From Chitinophaga pinensis DSM 2588 (GTDB lineage Bacteria > Bacteroidota > Bacteroidia > Chitinophagales > Chitinophagaceae), in NCBI RefSeq assembly GCF_000024005.1, contig NC_013132.1:6504001-6568000 (forward strand): 64,000 nucleotides of DNA. The letters run 5' to 3'. Below, one piece after another: positions 62,101-64,000 of the stretch (positions are counted from its first letter, which is position 1; each line of letters begins with the position of its first letter). The notes under the pieces are model-generated. The model was not told where the DNA came from, made no database searches, and was given only the letters and a program-made list of their open reading frames with translations. The position numbers and the translations under genes are program-made.

Positions 62101-64000
62101 TATCTTTCACCAGCTCAAATGAAGTACGAAGTATTTCATATTTTTCTATCAGTTGCCTGACAGCAGCTTCGAAAATCCGGACATCAAACGAGCCACTGAT
62201 CTGATAGGCTACGGGCACGTTGTAAGCAGAAGAAGCCGGATATAATTTACATTCTGACCAGATCCTTTTTTGTTCCGCAGATAGCTCCACACAGTGCACA
62301 TCGTTGTAAGAAGATACAGTTCTGATACTCCTGCCAGGTGATACAGTCGAAATATGCATCGCCAGGTCCCTTATATTATTATAACTGAACACTGTATCCG
62401 TCGACAATTCCAACCCTGTCCACCCCTCGATCTCTTTACACAACTGTAGGACCAGGATACTATTCATGCCACTTTCAAAAAGATTCATCTCCGCGGTGAT
62501 CCGGTCAATTCCAAGTAAGCTTGCAGCCCTTTGCAATAACCCTATCTCCAGATCTTCCTTGTTTACGGATACGACGGCCGGCAGTAGTGTATTATCAGCG
62601 TCCGGCGGCCGAGGGTTGTCAATAGATTTTTCGAGATACGATGTAATAAGCTTGAAATATTGCACTTTACCACTCGTCGTCTTAGGAAATTGCGTGACGG
62701 GCACTACCTCGTAAACATGAAGGCCAATTCCCGCTTTAACGGCTTTTTTAACTGCTTCGGCTAAAGGCTCAAACTCACCGGGTTTTCCCTTATATAATAG
62801 AAACACCAGTAATTTTTCTCCGGTATCGGCGTCCCTGGTAAAAGATGCAGCTGCAATCTTTCCATATCCACCGATGCCCGCATCTGCTATAACGCGCTCG
62901 ATATCCTGTGGATAATAATTTTGTCCACCTATAATGATAAGGTTTTTCCTTCTCCCCGTTACGATCAGCCGGCCACTTGCCATAAATCCAATATCTCCCG
63001 TCTTCAACCAGTGATCATCAGTAAACAGTTTTTTTGTCTCTTCGGGATTATTATAATAACCGGCAGTAACGTTATCCCCCTTGATCTCTATATGCCCGAC
63101 AACCTGATCCGGCAGTATATTACCGGCATCATCGCATATTCTTAACATACAGGAAGACACAACATATCCAACGTCGACAAAGCAAACGCCTGTATCGGCG
63201 TCCTCTGCCTGTTCAATTATCCGGTCTCCCACATTCAGACTGGACCGCTGTAAATAATAGTAATTTACAGGGGTACCAGGAGGCATCGCAGTTACTTCAA
63301 CAGAGGCCTCCGCCAATCCATAAGCTGATACAATACTATTGCCGCGAAGACCATATTGGCTAAGTTGTTCTACAAAATCAATACACAATGTCCTTGATAT
63401 GGATTCTGCACCATTTACAATAATCCGGACGCTGGATAAATCCCAGGCAAAATCAGCTCTTCCTTTTATCGCTGACAAAAAATAATGAAATCCGAAATTT
63501 GGGGTAAACAATACCGTCGCCTTGTGCGCAGTCACTTTGTCCATCCATAATAACGGTCTTCTTATAAAAGCTGCCGTTTCAATTGATACGGCATCGATAT
63601 TGCCGACTACACCGGTCAGGTGAAATCCTATCATCCCCATATCGTGCGTCAACGGCATCCAGCTAAGCAGGGTATCGGCGTCCGTGATTTCAAGGCTCCT
63701 GATAATATCATAGACGTTGGCCCTAAGATTAGCATGCGTCAGACATACTCCTTTAGGCTTACCTGTGGATCCCGACGAAAATTGTACATAAGCAAGATCT
63801 GCGGACTGTATTGATGGAATATTGATCTCCCCTGTCTCTTCCTTCAACTCAGATTGCAGTATAATTCTGTCAGACATTTCATTCCATTCATCATCTTCTG
63901 CAGCCGATCTGATCCTCTCAGCCTGAAGTGGATCACAAAAGAGATAAGGATGCGAAAGAAACTTCCACACGCTGAAAACTTTCGTTTTTTGCTCAGACTG
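56003..64000 (-). CDS. Loading NRPS: FAAL-ACP-C-A-PCP-C-A-PCP, 5'-truncated by window edge
   Basis: The frame is open through 64000, so a GTG-like start at 63970 is not the real one; part of the N-terminus, about a quarter of the ligase, lies outside. Visible order: fatty acyl-AMP ligase (SSGSTGKPKG core encoded near 63750-63790, YGLAEAS downstream), an acyl carrier (GMNSI, near 62480), a condensation domain with HHILIDGWS that acylates the first amino acid, A and PCP (GCNSI) of module 1, then C (HHIITDD), A and PCP (GGHSL) of module 2. The ligase activates a free fatty acid as acyl-AMP and loads it on the carrier, which makes this the first protein of the line. Pocket codes by eye: module 1 D-T-E-S-I-G-T-V-C (close to Lys), module 2 D-I-N-Q-V-C-M-I-F (unrecognised). 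The C-terminus YYYIELS probably docks to the next synthetase. Confidence 0.97.
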   Translation of the reverse strand, partial: QSEQKTKVFSVWKFLSHPYLFCDPLQAERIRSAAEDDEWNEMSDRIILQSELKEETGEINIPSIQSADLAYVQFSSGSTGKPKGVCLTHANLRANVYDIIRSLEITDADTLLSWMPLTHDMGMIGFHLTGVVGNIDAVSIETAAFIRRPLLWMDKVTAHKATVLFTPNFGFHYFLSAIKGRADFAWDLSSVRIIVNGAESISRTLCIDFVEQLSQYGLRGNSIVSAYGLAEASVEVTAMPPGTPVNYYYLQRSSLNVGDRIIEQAEDADTGVCFVDVGYVVSSCMLRICDDAGNILPDQVVGHIEIKGDNVTAGYYNNPEETKKLFTDDHWLKTGDIGFMASGRLIVTGRRKNLIIIGGQNYYPQDIERVIADAGIGGYGKIAAASFTRDADTGEKLLVFLLYKGKPGEFEPLAEAVKKAVKAGIGLHVYEVVPVTQFPKTTSGKVQYFKLITSYLEKSIDNPRPPDADNTLLPAVVSVNKEDLEIGLLQRAASLLGIDRITAEMNLFESGMNSILVLQLCKEIEGWTGLELSTDTVFSYNNIRDLAMHISTVSPGRSIRTVSSYNDVHCVELSAEQKRIWSECKLYPASSAYNVPVAYQISGSFDVRIFEAAVRQLIEKYEILRTSFELVKDSPQRIVHPYNDGLFHVINIRDTMQNPDDARKTMAAFVNEPFLLEEPSQLKAKIVRLKENEYLLVLVVHHILIDGWSMSRLWETLCTTYNQLRNDLPAHVTDLPVLQFSSYVAWQRELMSSSYMEQQRQYWIKELAGFSSPVGLSGTESGIAAGNVLRTAGHRHLFNKQYFSQIRQLSVQYNTTPFTIVMALLNVLLHRYNNSKDIVLGFDVSGRISAEMDSMIGYMLNTLCLRTHIDGQQTLPQIISLTRQKVLEALNNQLYPFEALMSDIGNNRYQTPFFNLLVLYQNFLADDLKIGFEGCLIEREHISVNNGFTNVVVQFWEKGEQLEMVIEYNVSLYGMPEIARLATHLEGILDAIAIDEHVSIAAIDFLTAAEKKILWPAVPRIFDLLHLKRPVHTIFEQQAALAPAAVAVRAGDRILTYGELNKRANCLAHSIRQRINVQPDEKVGFLVSRDESIVVAMLAILKTGAAYVAIDPELPLNRCAYIASDSGMKCLLTDTANFERLTDCFQEQMLLNIADPAIYKNNRSNLPFESTMNSLAYVIYTSGSTGVPKGVMIEHETLANYVLYFSRYFDIRSSDIFIQQSSVSFDTCVEEIFPALCAQGGIVIAPGGGRDIDHLLSLICNHGATILSSTPLVLNEINYRADSRIATLRLVISGGDVLHPANIDRLFQNMAIYNTYGPSECTVCAAYKEITDIHEASLIGVPLFDYQIHILDDNLQPMPLGKLGEMYIEGGTARGYLNQPELTSQRFIASPFDSKKRLFRSGDIGRILDSGDIEFVGRNDFQVKVRGYRIELQEIEKVITAFHTVKAAAVVIGDKEELVACITVAKGYVDSALRLHLAEYLPVYMIPYRFDILESLPLTPTGKIDRKELITQISSTERLSPLYIEASEETDIMLAEIIRTVLELKRIGIDDNFFEFGCNSIRAALIAGNIFKETGFSVQLRDIFTCPTIRLLSARINQLSKSTYAEIFPVAASTHYELSPSQKRLWLLHRIDEHSYAYNEGLLYELLGGVEPATVSAAFDLIVKRHEVLRTNFAAHNGEPVQIIHQPGVEPLNFIYKEWTDTNIDVYDWLKGLAEEQFLLEQGPLYRIILVRISSKRHLLAVVMHHIITDDWSSRILMDEFKEIYGALKRGKTPHLSVPALQYKDYVNWVNKRTHQDNVQQQRFYWSSIYQDELPLLTIPYDFKRPVVKKTIGASVVRHLNPESARRLEHFCIRENVSLYMLLVSALSVLIARYSGRYDMVIGVPTSGRSHPDIERMMGFFVNVLPLRMSFSTEDRLCNLLNLTRQTLLDAYANQDYYFENFLDGVQAGRDLSRSSMFDVLLNLSEQDMMGATIDDVQLKRKERLVNGSKYDLEIYADRKVDGLSLTFQYDKHLFAEMTIERLIGHYINILDVFVNQPDISVGKLAFLSESERNQLLYDFNPIREISAAETTVDMFLRMVKQHAEKPAVTSSGKSFTYDYINVQSDLISSYLISQYEIKRGDRVALLLNRSERIVVSILAIWKAGATYVPVDIQLPTARVVDILEDACPVLVITDRLEFAITNDMLACEVFMYPCSDKMSSLVLMAGNDIKQVQPAAEIAYIIYTSGSTGKPKGVEVYHDSLVNLLLSVQKTPGVTDRDVVLSVSNYTFDISVNEFFVPLVSGAQLVLANREEVADIRMLKRLFEKVSPSYMQATPSFWSALIDSGWNGSDQLKAVTCGESLSENLRSLLVCRAGSLWNMYGPTETTIFSIGGVVTADDGIVTIGRPLRNTEVYILDSQHQLAPIGVYGELFIGGEGVAKGYFNQPVLTVQRFIDGPAETRGRLYATGDIGKWLPDGNIVLRGRNDNQVKVRGVRIEPEEIEHVFMGNVIVRAAVVIKHYGENGDDRLIAFVVYKLPVVTNREQILREYLRQHLPVYMIPDRFIEMEEFPLTPSGKTDRKQLDASLSLLEQPLASRQQIYPETDTEKLLFYAWEQLLGHSNFGVMDNFFDIGGHSLKANKLLNLIFSEIGIEVRLIDVFTRPTIRELALFIEQQEQNNYYYIELS
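59200..62300 (-). other. NRPS module 1: starter C - A (Lys-like code) - PCP
   Basis: HHILIDGWS is encoded at about 61870-61904, the A-domain core YTSGSTG at about 60430-60470 and the carrier motif GCNSI near 59320-59350. Following a fatty acyl carrier, the C domain should be of the lipo-initiation type. Pocket D-T-E-S-I-G-T-V-C differs slightly from the bacitracin Lys code (D-A-E-S-I-G-S-V-C), so a basic residue is likely. The assignment was made by eye. Confidence 0.7.
62330..64000 (-). other. Loading module: FAAL + acyl carrier (partial)
   Basis: The FAAL domain runs from the window edge to about 62620, with the AMP-binding core at about 63750-63790. The acyl carrier follows at about 62590-62350. 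Its phosphopantetheine Ser is in GMNSI instead of the usual GGxSL. Family knowledge: a FAAL forms acyl-AMP and transfers the acyl group to the carrier without CoA. The acyl chain length cannot be read from the sequence. Confidence 0.9.

Noticed and set aside
63620..63970. GTG at 63970 as the start of the loading NRPS
   Set aside because: The frame has no stop up to 64000, and the FAAL domain visible from here lacks its N-terminal part, so the true start is outside the window.
1..64000. Search for tRNA, rRNA, CRISPR arrays, insertion sequences and MbtH-like genes
   Set aside because: None were seen. Nearly every base is in one of the seven genes; the three intergenic gaps total under 170 nt.

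Overview
The window is the interior of one very large lipopeptide non-ribosomal peptide synthetase (NRPS) locus. All seven recognisable genes lie on the minus strand and read from high to low coordinates. Gaps are 60 nt or less and several genes overlap, so they probably form one operon running off both window edges. The AT-leaning base composition, the lack of strong Shine-Dalgarno sites at most starts and the style of the proteins suggest a Bacteroidota host, most likely Chitinophaga or a relative. This is an inference; the window holds no taxonomic marker gene.

Layout in transcription order: (1) 64000-56003, a 5'-truncated loading NRPS: fatty acyl-AMP ligase (FAAL), acyl carrier, then modules 1 and 2. 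(2) 56001-54352, a cyclic-peptide-type ABC exporter. (3) 54341-53613, a type II thioesterase. (4) 53623-51998, a CmlA-like diiron beta-hydroxylase with a metallo-beta-lactamase fold. (5) 51940-24413, a 9175-residue NRPS with modules 3-8, five of them ending in epimerase domains, plus a terminal condensation domain. (6) 24352-2840, a 7170-residue NRPS with modules 9-15. (7) 2789-1, a 3'-truncated NRPS with module 16. No terminal thioesterase domain and no MbtH-like protein are visible, so peptide release, and possibly more modules, lie beyond coordinate 1.

Pocket residues read by eye from the adenylation domains, assuming collinearity, give: acyl - Lys-like - unknown - Leu - D-Asp - D-Val - D-Ser - D-Ser - D-(basic?) - Ile - Ser - aromatic-like - Ser - Asn - Pro-like - Asn - Thr - (continues). 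This predicts an acylated peptide of at least 16 residues with five consecutive D residues. At least one residue is probably beta-hydroxylated while carrier-bound. Lipopeptides such as chitinopeptins are known from Chitinophaga; the sequence alone cannot say whether this locus makes one of them.

The most striking features are the evolutionary and assembly-line architecture. Near-identical direct repeats of 1.3-4 kb cut across module boundaries and alternate with unique segments. The epimerases form two homogenised groups. One module is split between two proteins, with a leftover half condensation domain at the N-terminus of the second. Two protein junctions appear to share one docking system while the third uses a different one.
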